NCBI GenBank assembly: GCA_018056705.1
Contig: JAGPFE010000020.1
Location: forward strand, 1 to 53,407
From: Candidatus Hydrogenedentota bacterium
GTDB taxonomy: Bacteria > Hydrogenedentota > Hydrogenedentia > Hydrogenedentales > CAITNO01
DNA: 53,407 nucleotides
Direction: 5' to 3'
Below the pieces are notes generated by a model. That model was not told the origin of the DNA. It saw nothing but the letters and a program-made list of their open reading frames with translations, and did no database searches. Of this stretch, positions 17,163-25,133 are shown one piece after another. Each line of letters starts with the position of its first letter. Position 1 is the stretch's first letter. The position numbers and the translations under genes are program-made.

Positions 17163-17718
17163 TTTATCCTGTACCCTCCAAAATATTGTCATTTCGAGCG
17201 CAGCGAGAAATCTTCACCCCGCGAACCACCCCTTCCTCATGTCATTTCGAGCGAAGCGAGAAATCTTTTCTCCCCACCTACACCTCACTGCGGGTGTCAT
17301 TTCGAGCGCAGCGAGAAATCTTCACCCATATCACTATCCCCCCATAAGATTTCTCCTCACTGCGTTCGTCGAAATGACAAAGTCACCGTGTACCTTCACT
17401 GCGTTCGTCGAAATGACAGGGTAACGTGTCGTGGTTGCTTCCGCGGCGTCATCCCTGACGCAGTTTATCCTGTACCCTCCAAAATATTGTCATTTCGAGC
17501 GAAGCGAGAAATCTTCACCTCGCAGTACCCACCCCGCCTCATGTCATTTCGAGCGCAGCGAGAAATCTTTTCTCCCCACCTACACCTCACCCCAAGTGTC
17601 ATTTCGAGCGAAGCGAGAAATCTTTTCCCGTATCACTATCCTCCCATAAGATTTCTCCTCACTGCGTTCGTCGAAATGACAAGTCACCGTGCGCCTTCAC
17701 TGCGTCTGTCGAAATGAC
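17163..17718. repeat. REP-like palindrome cluster, tandemly duplicated
   Basis: About ten copies of a REP-like element lie here: the forward form GTCATTTCGAGCGCAGCGAG followed by AAATCTT, and the reverse form AGATTTCTCCTCACTGCGTT followed by CGTCGAAATGAC. The whole block is present twice: copy 1 about 17163-17417 and copy 2 about 17464-17718, offset 301 bp. Both begin with TTTATCCTGTACCCTCCAAA. ATTTC and GAAAT arms can pair around a short loop with tandem G-A mismatches. Confidence 0.85.
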
Positions 17719-17801
17719 CAATGCCCCACCCCGCAAACACGCCACGTCACGTGGACCTCACGTGGCTCATTTTTTCATTTTCCAGATCCTAATCAAGTTC
17801 C

Positions 17802-17830
17802 TTGACATTTTTCACCACTACTGGTAAAAT
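17802..17830 (+). promoter_or_regulatory. Sigma70-type promoter for the lipoprotein at 17903
   Basis: TTGACA (17802-17807), 17 bp, TAAAAT (17825-17830), close to consensus. It lies 72 bp before the ATG, which has GCAGGAGGA as a ribosome site. Confidence 0.75.
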
Positions 17831-17902
17831 TGTTTTGTCGTCGGTGCACCGTACGTGAGGTGCGAACCAGCGGCAAAGTGTGCAACGCAGGAGGAACAAC
17901 CC

Positions 17903-19237
17903 ATGCGAAAAGTGTTCAGTGGCGTATTGTTTGTGTGCGTGGCCGTCATCATGGCCGGCTGTCCTCAAACGGGGGGAGGCCTGTTCGGTGGAGGGGTGAC
18001 CGATCTGACGGTCGGCGGCAATCCGGTCACGGGTTACCTGCAGACGGGAACGGTCAACTGGTATCGCTTCCAGATCAGTAAAGACAAGGCGGGTGAACCT
18101 TTCGATATCATCATTCGAAACCTGGATACCGAGTCCATCGCCGTGGGCAGCATTGTCCGGTTGTTTTCCTCGCCCGACGAAAAGGGCCGCCTCCGGGAAA
18201 ATGAACTGAGTCTCGAGTGGGAACATGTACTCCAGCCGACTGAAGAGTATGTCCGCCTCACGAACGAAGAACTCAATGTCAACCTCACCAAGGCCGATGT
18301 AAATGAAAAGGCCGTCCGTCTGGCGGGCTTCGTCGCGCCCCAGTCAGGTTACTATTTCATTTCGGTCGAAGGATACGAATTCAAGGAAGGGAAACGCCCC
18401 GCGAACGATTATCAGTACCGGGATACCCTTGCGTACACCATAGCGGTTCGATACACGCCGAGAGCGGGTACCCAGGATGGCGCGTCGCTGACTGCCGCCA
18501 GCCAGGGGGCCGGCGTCGCCCTGACCACCGGCATCCTGCGGACAGGTGAAGTGGCCTTCCACCCCATTACCCTCACGAAAAATACGCCTTACCAGTTCCA
18601 GGTGATCACCAACGGCGCGATTGACTGGTGCGTCTTTGAAGCCTCCACGTGCGCCCGCGTCGATGGCGCCACGGTCACGTGCGATCCCGCTGTGACCTGC
18701 GATGACTGCGAAACCACCCAGAACCGGTTTTTCACCGTTCCCAGGGATGGCCAGTATTACGTGAAGTTTGAAAATGTCTCGGATGCAGACTTCGGTTACG
18801 CCCAGTACCGGGTGCGCGTCTACACGGATGATCATGGTATCAGTGCTGACACGGCAACTACGCTCTCCCCGACAAACGGCTCGTACACCGGGTACCTGAC
18901 CAAGTGCGATACCGACTACTTTAAGATCGTGTTCCCCGCCAACGCGGGAACCACCGCCGTGTCCTACACGTTGTGGCTGACGGTTCCTGAAGGCGTGACG
19001 ATTACCGAGAAACCCGTTGATGGAGACGACGACGAGTTGTGGCTGACGGTTCCTGAAGGCGTGACGATTACCGGCCTGGCCTATGACGCGGCAAACGCGC
19101 GCTATACCCTCTCGGTTACCCAGGCGCCAGGAGCCGCCGAAACCACGCGTTCCTTCACCGTGGCCCCGAGCAGTCCCGACGTAATGGGACTGGATGGCTT
19201 CGGCGCGTACACCCTTAACGTAACCGTCGGGAATTAA
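17903..19237 (+). CDS. Lipoprotein with PPC-like beta domains, function unknown
   Basis: 444 residues. The start at 17903 follows AGGAGGA and gives a lipoprotein signal (MRKVFSGVLFVCVAVIMAGC). At least two beta-rich modules resemble bacterial pre-peptidase C-terminal (PPC) domains: NWYRFQISKDKAGEPFDIII near residues 55-75, and TGYLTKCDTDYFKIVFPANA near residues 330-350. A cysteine-rich patch (CVFEASTC, TCDPAVTCDDCE) lies in between. LWLTVPEGVTIT occurs twice 22 residues apart because of a 66-bp in-frame duplication (18971-19007 and 19037-19073 are identical). No catalytic motif is visible. The gene is monocistronic with its own promoter and terminator. Confidence 0.8.
   Translation: MRKVFSGVLFVCVAVIMAGCPQTGGGLFGGGVTDLTVGGNPVTGYLQTGTVNWYRFQISKDKAGEPFDIIIRNLDTESIAVGSIVRLFSSPDEKGRLRENELSLEWEHVLQPTEEYVRLTNEELNVNLTKADVNEKAVRLAGFVAPQSGYYFISVEGYEFKEGKRPANDYQYRDTLAYTIAVRYTPRAGTQDGASLTAASQGAGVALTTGILRTGEVAFHPITLTKNTPYQFQVITNGAIDWCVFEASTCARVDGATVTCDPAVTCDDCETTQNRFFTVPRDGQYYVKFENVSDADFGYAQYRVRVYTDDHGISADTATTLSPTNGSYTGYLTKCDTDYFKIVFPANAGTTAVSYTLWLTVPEGVTITEKPVDGDDDELWLTVPEGVTITGLAYDAANARYTLSVTQAPGAAETTRSFTVAPSSPDVMGLDGFGAYTLNVTVGN
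18971..19073 (+). repeat. Exact 37-bp direct repeat inside the lipoprotein gene
   Basis: 18971-19007 and 19037-19073 are identical, beginning TTGTGGCTGACGGTTCCTGA. The offset is 66 bp, so the frame is kept. Confidence 0.9.
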
Positions 19238-19267
19238 TTTTCTGGTAGTACAGGTCGCCGATTCGTG

Positions 19268-19304
19268 GTCCCCCGATGGCCCGCCAGGGCATCGGGGGAC
19301 TTTA
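19268..19304 (+). terminator. Terminator hairpin after lipoprotein gene
   Basis: GTCCCCCGAT pairs with ATCGGGGGAC and an inner GCCC/GGGC extends the stem with one bulge; TTTATA follows. It lies 31 bp after the stop. Confidence 0.8.
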
Positions 19305-19399
19305 TATTCCTAACAGAAAAGCATTTTTTGGGATATACTAAGGAAACATAGCACTCCACGCGAGGCTACCGCGCGCGGAGGATGCCGGGGGAACAAGGT

Positions 19400-22300
19400 A
19401 TGCGTAGAGGGTCTGCAAGATGGTTTGAGGGCGGTCAATGGGTACGCCGCGTACTTGGGGTGTGCCTGCTGGCCGCGTGCGCCAGTGCCCGCGCCGGGGA
19501 TACCCTGGCGGAGCCTGCTCCAGAAACCCTGCCCCGTGATCCGATCAAACTCGGCGTCCTGGTCAACCAGGGCAAGGACGCGTGCCAGGCGATGTGGACG
19601 CCCACCGCGACGTACCTGTCGGAAGTCCTGGGCCAGCCAGTCCAGTTGATGCCGTTGCCCTTTGAAGCGGTAGAACAGGCCGCCCGAAACCGGTCCGTAC
19701 ACCTGCTGGTTGTCAATTCCGGGCTGTACGCCAACCTCGAGAAAAAGGGACTCGCCCGGGCGGTCGCCACCCAGTTGGAAACTGCCGGTGGCGACGTACC
19801 CCTGCCGTGGTTCGGCAGCGTGATCTTCAGGCGGGCGGATCGATCGGACATCGTTCATGTCTCCGACCTGGCCCGCAAGCGTCTCGCCGCGGTCAATCCC
19901 GATTCCTTTGGCGGATGGGCCGCCGCCCTGGACTATCTCCGCCAGAACGGCTTCGATCCCCTTGCCCGCGCCAGGGTACTCTTCCTGGATGATCACAACG
20001 CCGTGGTCCGGGCCGTCATGGAAGGCGGCGCGGACGCCGGTATCGTCCGGGCCGGTCATCTAGAAGCCATGGCCGCCCGGGGAGAAATCGATCCCTCGCT
20101 GTTCGTGTCCCTGTGGGCAAAGCCCCTCGATCCTTCCCGGGACCACGCCCCCCTGTCCACCACGTCCCCCTATCCCAACTGGCCCTGCGCGGTGGTCACC
20201 GGGACCCTGGACGAGGCCACCGCCCTGGAGGTTGGACACGCCCTTATCAGGTTGACCCCCGATCATCCTGCCGCCCGGAGCGCTGGCCTGGCCGGATGGA
20301 CCATACCCCTGAACTATGCTCCCGTCTGGGAAGCCCTCCGGCGCGCGGGACTGGTGCAGCCGCCACCCCTGGGACCGGGAGACTTCGCCCGGTGGTTCAG
20401 AAACCACCCCATGCTACTCGTTTTCCTGGTCGTGTTCTCCGGCCTGCTGTGCTGGCTCACGTACCGCGTTGCCCGGATCAGCGGGGATCTCCGCATCCAA
20501 TCCGCCGAACGGATCCGGATCACCCGGGACCTTGAGGCCGCCAACGCCCGGCTCCAAGCGATCCTCCAGGGTGGCAGCGCGGTGCTCTGGGAAACGGACA
20601 TCCACATCCATTTCACCTGGTTTTCCTCGAACACCCTGGATGGCCGCGTCTTCGACATCACTGCCGGCCTGCACCCCATGGAAATCGTCCACCCCGAAGA
20701 CATGGAAGGCATACGGGATCATCTACGCCAGTGCGTGCTGGAACACGTCCCCTTCCACGACGTGGAATGCCGCCTGCGGGACCGGGATGGCCGATGGCTC
20801 TGGGTTGCCATATCGGGTGAACCCTTCTATAACGAGCGGGGCGATTTCCTTGGCTTCCGCGGCATCACCCGAAGCATCCACCGCCGAAAACTGCTGGACC
20901 AGGCCGCGCGTTCCTACGAGCAGGAAATGATCCAGTGGTTCCGCGAAGGCCCCGACGGCTTCCTCATCCTGTGCCCGCCGGATGGCGCGATTGAAGAAGT
21001 CAATCCCCGCCTCGAGGAACTGCTTGGCTTCCGCCGGGACGAACTGATCGGCCGTTCCCTGCGCGAACTCAACGTCTGGCCAGACCAGGCGGCCGTCGCC
21101 GACATGTGGCGCCGGGTCCAGGCCGGAGAAACCGTGCACCGCGTGATTCCCCATCGACGCAAGGACGGCCGGATCATCCAGTGCGCCGTCTCTGCCCGCC
21201 TCACCAACCGGCAGGACAACACCCGCATCCTCGCCGTGCTGCGCGACATCACCGAACAGGTGGCCGCCCGCCAGGTGGAACTCGCCTGGAGCGACCGCAT
21301 GCGCCGACTGACCGCCGCCGCGCCTGGCATCGCCTACGAGTTCCGGAAAAATCCCGACGGTACCTATTGCCTGCCCTTCGCCAGTGACCGGATGTACGAG
21401 TTTTTCTGCATTCCCCATGAAACCCTCGCGCGTTCCGCGCAACCGATCTTTGACCGGATCCATCCCGACGACATGGCGGAATTCATGCTCTCCATCCAGC
21501 GGTCCGAACGCACCATGATGCCCTGGCGACACGAATTCCGCCTGCGTCACCGCAACGGAAACTGGCTGTGGTTCCTGGGACAGTCCATCCCCTCCCGCGA
21601 CCCCGATGGGGGGATCACCTGGCGGGGATTCCTGCTGGACGTCACCGAATCCAGGCGTCTCGGGGATGCTCTCCGCGAGCGGGAACGGTTTCTGGCTAGC
21701 CTGCTCGAGGCCCTCCCCATCGGTGTCCTGGTGGTGCGCCGCGAGGATGGCCGGGTCGCGCTGGTCAATCCTGGTCTGGCCGCCATGGTCGGACGCGCTC
21801 CGGAGGCCACCGTCGGCACGTCCTGCGCGGAACTGCTCTGCGGAGTCCCTCCGGATTCCTGCCCTCTTCACCTTTCTGATGCGGACATGGAAAAACAGGA
21901 TACGTTCTTCCTGGACCGTCCTGATGGTTCCCGTATCCCCGTGCTGAGAATCGTCCGTCCCTATGACACCCCCGGCGGGGAACACTATCTCCTGCTGGTC
22001 CTGATGGACATCCGCGAACGCCAGGAACTGGAAAACGCCCTGCGCGAAAGCGAACACCGTTATCGGCAACTGGCTGACACGATTCCCGCCCTCGTGTGGA
22101 TCAGTGGACCCGACGGCGCGTGCGTCGACTTCAACCGCGCGTGGCTCGCCTTCCGCGGCCGGTCCATGGAAGAAGAACTGGGCCATGGCTGGCTCGACGG
22201 TGTCCATCCGGATGACCGGGATCGCGTCATCAAAGCCTACCAGGATGCCCTCGCCGTCCGCGCGGAATTCACCATGACCTATCGCCTGCTGCGTCACGAC

Positions 22301-24028
22301 GGGATCTACCGGTGGGTCGAGGACCACGGCATACCGAGATTCGACCCTTCAGGCCAGTTCCTGGGATACGCCGGGGGGTGCATGGACGTCACCGAACGAC
22401 AGGAAGCCGCGGCCTACCTGGAAACCGTCATGAACTGCGTCCAGGCGGGGATCTTCGTCAGCGATGCCGGGTCCGGCCTGCTCCTGGATGCGAACCGCGA
22501 AGCCGAACGGCTCACCGATCGATCCCGCGACGAACTCATCGGGCAGCCCTGGCGCGACTTGCTTCTCCTGGAACAGGACCCACCCAAAGAAACGGACGCG
22601 GAAAACGCCAGGGACGCCCGGATCCATACGCCACGCCATCACAGCCGCGTCGTGCGGGTGCGCGAAATGACCGGAAACGTCGGGGAGCGTCACCTCCTCG
22701 TGCAGAGCCTCATGGACATTACCGACCTGCGGCGGCTGCTGGAAAGCCAGGACATCGACATCGCCCTCGCTCGACGTCTCATGGACGCCGTGACGCGTCC
22801 CCGGCGCCGGCACGTGGATCTTGGCAATAACCTGTCCCTTTTCGTCGATGCCCATGTCTGGCCATGCCAGAAAGCGGGCGGAGACCATGCCCTCGTCCGC
22901 GTTGCCCACGACCTCACCCATGGGTCCATGACCTCTCTTGCCCTGTGCGACCAGTCCGGACACGAGGTCAACTGCGTCCTCCGCGGGATCTATACCACCC
23001 TGATTCTGGACAACCTGCTCCGGGTTCCGCGCCACTCCCTCGGCGATCGCCTCGAACGGCTCAATGCCCTGCTTGAACAGTCTGGTGTGTTCCGGGATTC
23101 GGAGTTCGTCACCGGCTGGTTCGCCGACATCAATCATGACGCCGCGATCCTGCACTGTGCCGCCTGTGGACACCCCCCGGCCTTCCTCGTACGGGACGGC
23201 CAGGTCATCCTCCTCCCTGACCCCAACTCCGGCAGGATCAACGGCCCCATCGCGATCCTCCCCGGAACATCCATGACCGTGACCGCCGAACGCCTGAAAC
23301 CGGGAGACCGGATCATCGCCTGCACCGACGGCCTGCTGGAAATGCCCCAGCGTAACCGGCAACGGCGATTCACCGCGCCCATGCTGGCCCGCGTCCTGCG
23401 GGCCATTGTCCAGGAAAAACCGGACGCGTCCGCCCGGGAACTGGGTGACACCCTCCTGGCCGCCGTTTGCGCGTTTTCCGGCGAGAAGGTCGGCGAACCG
23501 GATGGCCTGAACACCTCCGCCGACGACGTCTCCCTGCTGCTGATGGAAATCGAACCCGTCCATCATGCCAGCCAGTGGATCCTGCACCCCCAGGCCGACG
23601 AGGAACTCTACCGGTCCATCAACCTGATCACCGCGACGCTCGTTCCCGACTGGGAAAAACTGGGCCTTCACTCCCCGGAATTCCGGCTGCGCTCGATCCT
23701 GGAAGAAGGCTTGGCAAACATCTGGGAACACGGTCACCAGAAGAACCCCGAACTGCCCATCCGGGTCCGGGCCTGGGTCCGGAACGACTTCGTGCTGGAA
23801 CTGTCCGGTTGTGGCGAAGGATTCGAACCCGGGCGGGTTCCCGATCCCCGCCTGCCCGATCACCTGCTCGCCGAACGGGGACGCGGCCTGTTCATGATGC
23901 GCAGGGCCGCCGATTCCATCGAATGGCTGCACGACGGTCGTACCCTCCGCGCGGCCTTTCACCGTCCGCGCTCTTCCCAGGTCCGACAACTGGATCTGGA
24001 ACGTATTCTTGGTATACTTAAAAAATAA
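19400..24028 (+). CDS. Fused sensor-phosphatase-kinase: PhnD-like sensor, six PAS, SpoIIE phosphatase, HATPase
   Basis: About 1542 residues. Signal segment (VLGVCLLAACASARAG), then a periplasmic PhnD-type binding domain at about 32-310 (KLGVLVNQGKDACQAMWTPT, ADAGIVRAGHLEAMA). One transmembrane helix at about 335-357. Six PAS-like domains follow at about 384-497, 511-622, 637-752, 764-874, 884-999 and 1009-1110, several ending in the PAC-type DITE/DVTE. A SpoIIE/PP2C phosphatase lies at about 1134-1386 (AGGDHALVRVAHD, LCDQSGHEVNCVL, CAACGHPPAFLV, IACTDGLLEM, SADDVSLLLMEI). An RsbW-like HATPase is at about 1397-1524 (N-box EEGLANIWEHGHQ, G-box RGRGLFMMRRAAD). It likely controls the STAS protein encoded next. 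The ATG at 19382 is possible, but 19400 is better spaced from GGGGGA. Confidence 0.88.
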   Translation: MRRGSARWFEGGQWVRRVLGVCLLAACASARAGDTLAEPAPETLPRDPIKLGVLVNQGKDACQAMWTPTATYLSEVLGQPVQLMPLPFEAVEQAARNRSVHLLVVNSGLYANLEKKGLARAVATQLETAGGDVPLPWFGSVIFRRADRSDIVHVSDLARKRLAAVNPDSFGGWAAALDYLRQNGFDPLARARVLFLDDHNAVVRAVMEGGADAGIVRAGHLEAMAARGEIDPSLFVSLWAKPLDPSRDHAPLSTTSPYPNWPCAVVTGTLDEATALEVGHALIRLTPDHPAARSAGLAGWTIPLNYAPVWEALRRAGLVQPPPLGPGDFARWFRNHPMLLVFLVVFSGLLCWLTYRVARISGDLRIQSAERIRITRDLEAANARLQAILQGGSAVLWETDIHIHFTWFSSNTLDGRVFDITAGLHPMEIVHPEDMEGIRDHLRQCVLEHVPFHDVECRLRDRDGRWLWVAISGEPFYNERGDFLGFRGITRSIHRRKLLDQAARSYEQEMIQWFREGPDGFLILCPPDGAIEEVNPRLEELLGFRRDELIGRSLRELNVWPDQAAVADMWRRVQAGETVHRVIPHRRKDGRIIQCAVSARLTNRQDNTRILAVLRDITEQVAARQVELAWSDRMRRLTAAAPGIAYEFRKNPDGTYCLPFASDRMYEFFCIPHETLARSAQPIFDRIHPDDMAEFMLSIQRSERTMMPWRHEFRLRHRNGNWLWFLGQSIPSRDPDGGITWRGFLLDVTESRRLGDALRERERFLASLLEALPIGVLVVRREDGRVALVNPGLAAMVGRAPEATVGTSCAELLCGVPPDSCPLHLSDADMEKQDTFFLDRPDGSRIPVLRIVRPYDTPGGEHYLLLVLMDIRERQELENALRESEHRYRQLADTIPALVWISGPDGACVDFNRAWLAFRGRSMEEELGHGWLDGVHPDDRDRVIKAYQDALAVRAEFTMTYRLLRHDGIYRWVEDHGIPRFDPSGQFLGYAGGCMDVTERQEAAAYLETVMNCVQAGIFVSDAGSGLLLDANREAERLTDRSRDELIGQPWRDLLLLEQDPPKETDAENARDARIHTPRHHSRVVRVREMTGNVGERHLLVQSLMDITDLRRLLESQDIDIALARRLMDAVTRPRRRHVDLGNNLSLFVDAHVWPCQKAGGDHALVRVAHDLTHGSMTSLALCDQSGHEVNCVLRGIYTTLILDNLLRVPRHSLGDRLERLNALLEQSGVFRDSEFVTGWFADINHDAAILHCAACGHPPAFLVRDGQVILLPDPNSGRINGPIAILPGTSMTVTAERLKPGDRIIACTDGLLEMPQRNRQRRFTAPMLARVLRAIVQEKPDASARELGDTLLAAVCAFSGEKVGEPDGLNTSADDVSLLLMEIEPVHHASQWILHPQADEELYRSINLITATLVPDWEKLGLHSPEFRLRSILEEGLANIWEHGHQKNPELPIRVRAWVRNDFVLELSGCGEGFEPGRVPDPRLPDHLLAERGRGLFMMRRAADSIEWLHDGRTLRAAFHRPRSSQVRQLDLERILGILKK

Positions 24029-24047
24029 AGTTTTCCAATTATACCTA

Positions 24048-24076
24048 TTGACAAAAAAAAGAAAATATGGTACGAT
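24048..24076 (+). promoter_or_regulatory. Sigma70-type promoter for the STAS gene
   Basis: TTGACA (24048-24053), 17 bp, TACGAT (24071-24076) in an AT-rich patch directly after the sensor gene. The STAS gene can thus be expressed separately from its putative regulator. Confidence 0.7.
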
Positions 24077-24103
24077 TTTCCCGTAAACAGGAAAGGAAAG
24101 GTT

Positions 24104-24409
24104 ATGACTACCATTGAAACGAGTCTGAATGGAAACACCGCAATCATGCAAGTAAGTGGTCCTATAGATGGCGAAGCCGCCGAACAGTTAAAAACCGCCT
24201 ACCAGGGGCTACCCGAAGATCGCGTGAAACAACTTGTCCTCGATTTCTCCGCCGTGCCGTTTATCGGCAGCGCGGGACTCGGCAAACTCCTGCTGTTCTA
24301 CAAGCGGATTTCTTCCACCGGCGGTACCGTGGAAATCCGGGGCGCCTCCCCGGACATCCAGGAACTGCTCCGCGAACTGCGCCTCGACCTGCTGTTCAAG
24401 TTGACCTGA
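24104..24409 (+). CDS. STAS-domain anti-sigma factor antagonist
   Basis: 101 residues, a single STAS domain like RsbV/SpoIIAA. The strand-helix pattern is complete: NTAIMQVSGPIDGEAAEQLK, QLVLDFSAVPFIGSAGLGKL and a C-terminal helix. The serine in FIGSAGLG is in the place of the regulatory phospho-serine. It starts 75 bp after the SpoIIE/HATPase fusion, with GGAAAGG as ribosome site and its own promoter. In partner switching the HATPase kinase phosphorylates such a serine and the SpoIIE phosphatase removes it; here both activities would sit on one protein. The downstream target (sigma factor, adenylate/diguanylate cyclase or chemoreceptor pathway) is not evident. Confidence 0.92.
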   Translation: MTTIETSLNGNTAIMQVSGPIDGEAAEQLKTAYQGLPEDRVKQLVLDFSAVPFIGSAGLGKLLLFYKRISSTGGTVEIRGASPDIQELLRELRLDLLFKLT

Positions 24410-24509
24410 CACGCCATCTACGCCGCGCCGCGGCGTATCCGGATCGATTCGTGCTGACTGGGTAAAGGAACGTAACCAGGAACGCCCGGCACCGGGCAAA
24501 GGAGGGACC

Positions 24510-25133
24510 ATGAACACGACGTCTCGGAAAAGCCTCACCTTCAAAATCGCCAGCGGCTTTGGCGTCATCATTCTGCTGGCCATGACCTTGGGCATGGCGG
24601 GTATCGTGACGCTCCAGCGCGCCACGGCGGAATTGAACAACATCGCCCAGAATGAACTTCCCGCGGCCGTGGCCCTGGGAACCGTGGAAAAAAACATCGA
24701 AAACCTCTGCGGTGCCCTTCGTACCCTGGCCATTCCCGGCCTGGACCCCGAAACGCGCGCCCGGCAGTATGACAACATCAACAAGGCCCGGGAAACCTAT
24801 CAGGCCGCCGAGGCCCGGTTCGAACAGTCCTCCCTCACGCCCGAAATCGAAGCCGCCTGGAAAGCCTACAAGGAGGCTCGCGCGAACCAGAAAACGGCCA
24901 ATAACCAGTTCCTGGAAGCCTGCCGACAGATCGACCAACTCGGCATCGCCGATCCCATGGCACTCATCGCGGAACTCCGCCGCTTCCAGGGGGACCATTA
25001 CCGCCTCGAACTGAACGTCCTCGCCCTGATAAATGAAGGGGTCGCCTTCGAAGGCGGCGACGACCATACCGCCTGTAACTTCAGTAAATGGCTGCCCACC
25101 TTCAAAACCGACAACGCGGAATTAGCCGCCTGA
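24510..25133 (+). CDS. Methyl-accepting chemotaxis protein, N-terminal part (before frameshift)
   Basis: 207 codons in the first frame. It begins MNTTSRKSLTFKIASGFG, with a first transmembrane helix (VIILLAMTLGMAGIVTL), then a mainly helical sensor region of the 4HB type, and enters a CZB-like segment (GDHYRLELNVLALINEG, HTACNFSKWLPTF) before stopping at 25133. The protein clearly continues in the next frame from about position 25124: ...DNAEL in this frame joins SRLIEEMKEPHRQFH in the other. One missing base at about 25120-25125 explains it. AAAGGAGGG lies just before the ATG. With one base restored the receptor would have about 663 residues. Confidence 0.85.
   Translation: MNTTSRKSLTFKIASGFGVIILLAMTLGMAGIVTLQRATAELNNIAQNELPAAVALGTVEKNIENLCGALRTLAIPGLDPETRARQYDNINKARETYQAAEARFEQSSLTPEIEAAWKAYKEARANQKTANNQFLEACRQIDQLGIADPMALIAELRRFQGDHYRLELNVLALINEGVAFEGGDDHTACNFSKWLPTFKTDNAELAA

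Noticed and set aside
25110..25133. Programmed -1 frameshift in the chemoreceptor
   Set aside because: GCGGAATTAGCC offers no slippery heptamer with good re-pairing and no downstream stem was seen; mutation or sequence error is simpler.
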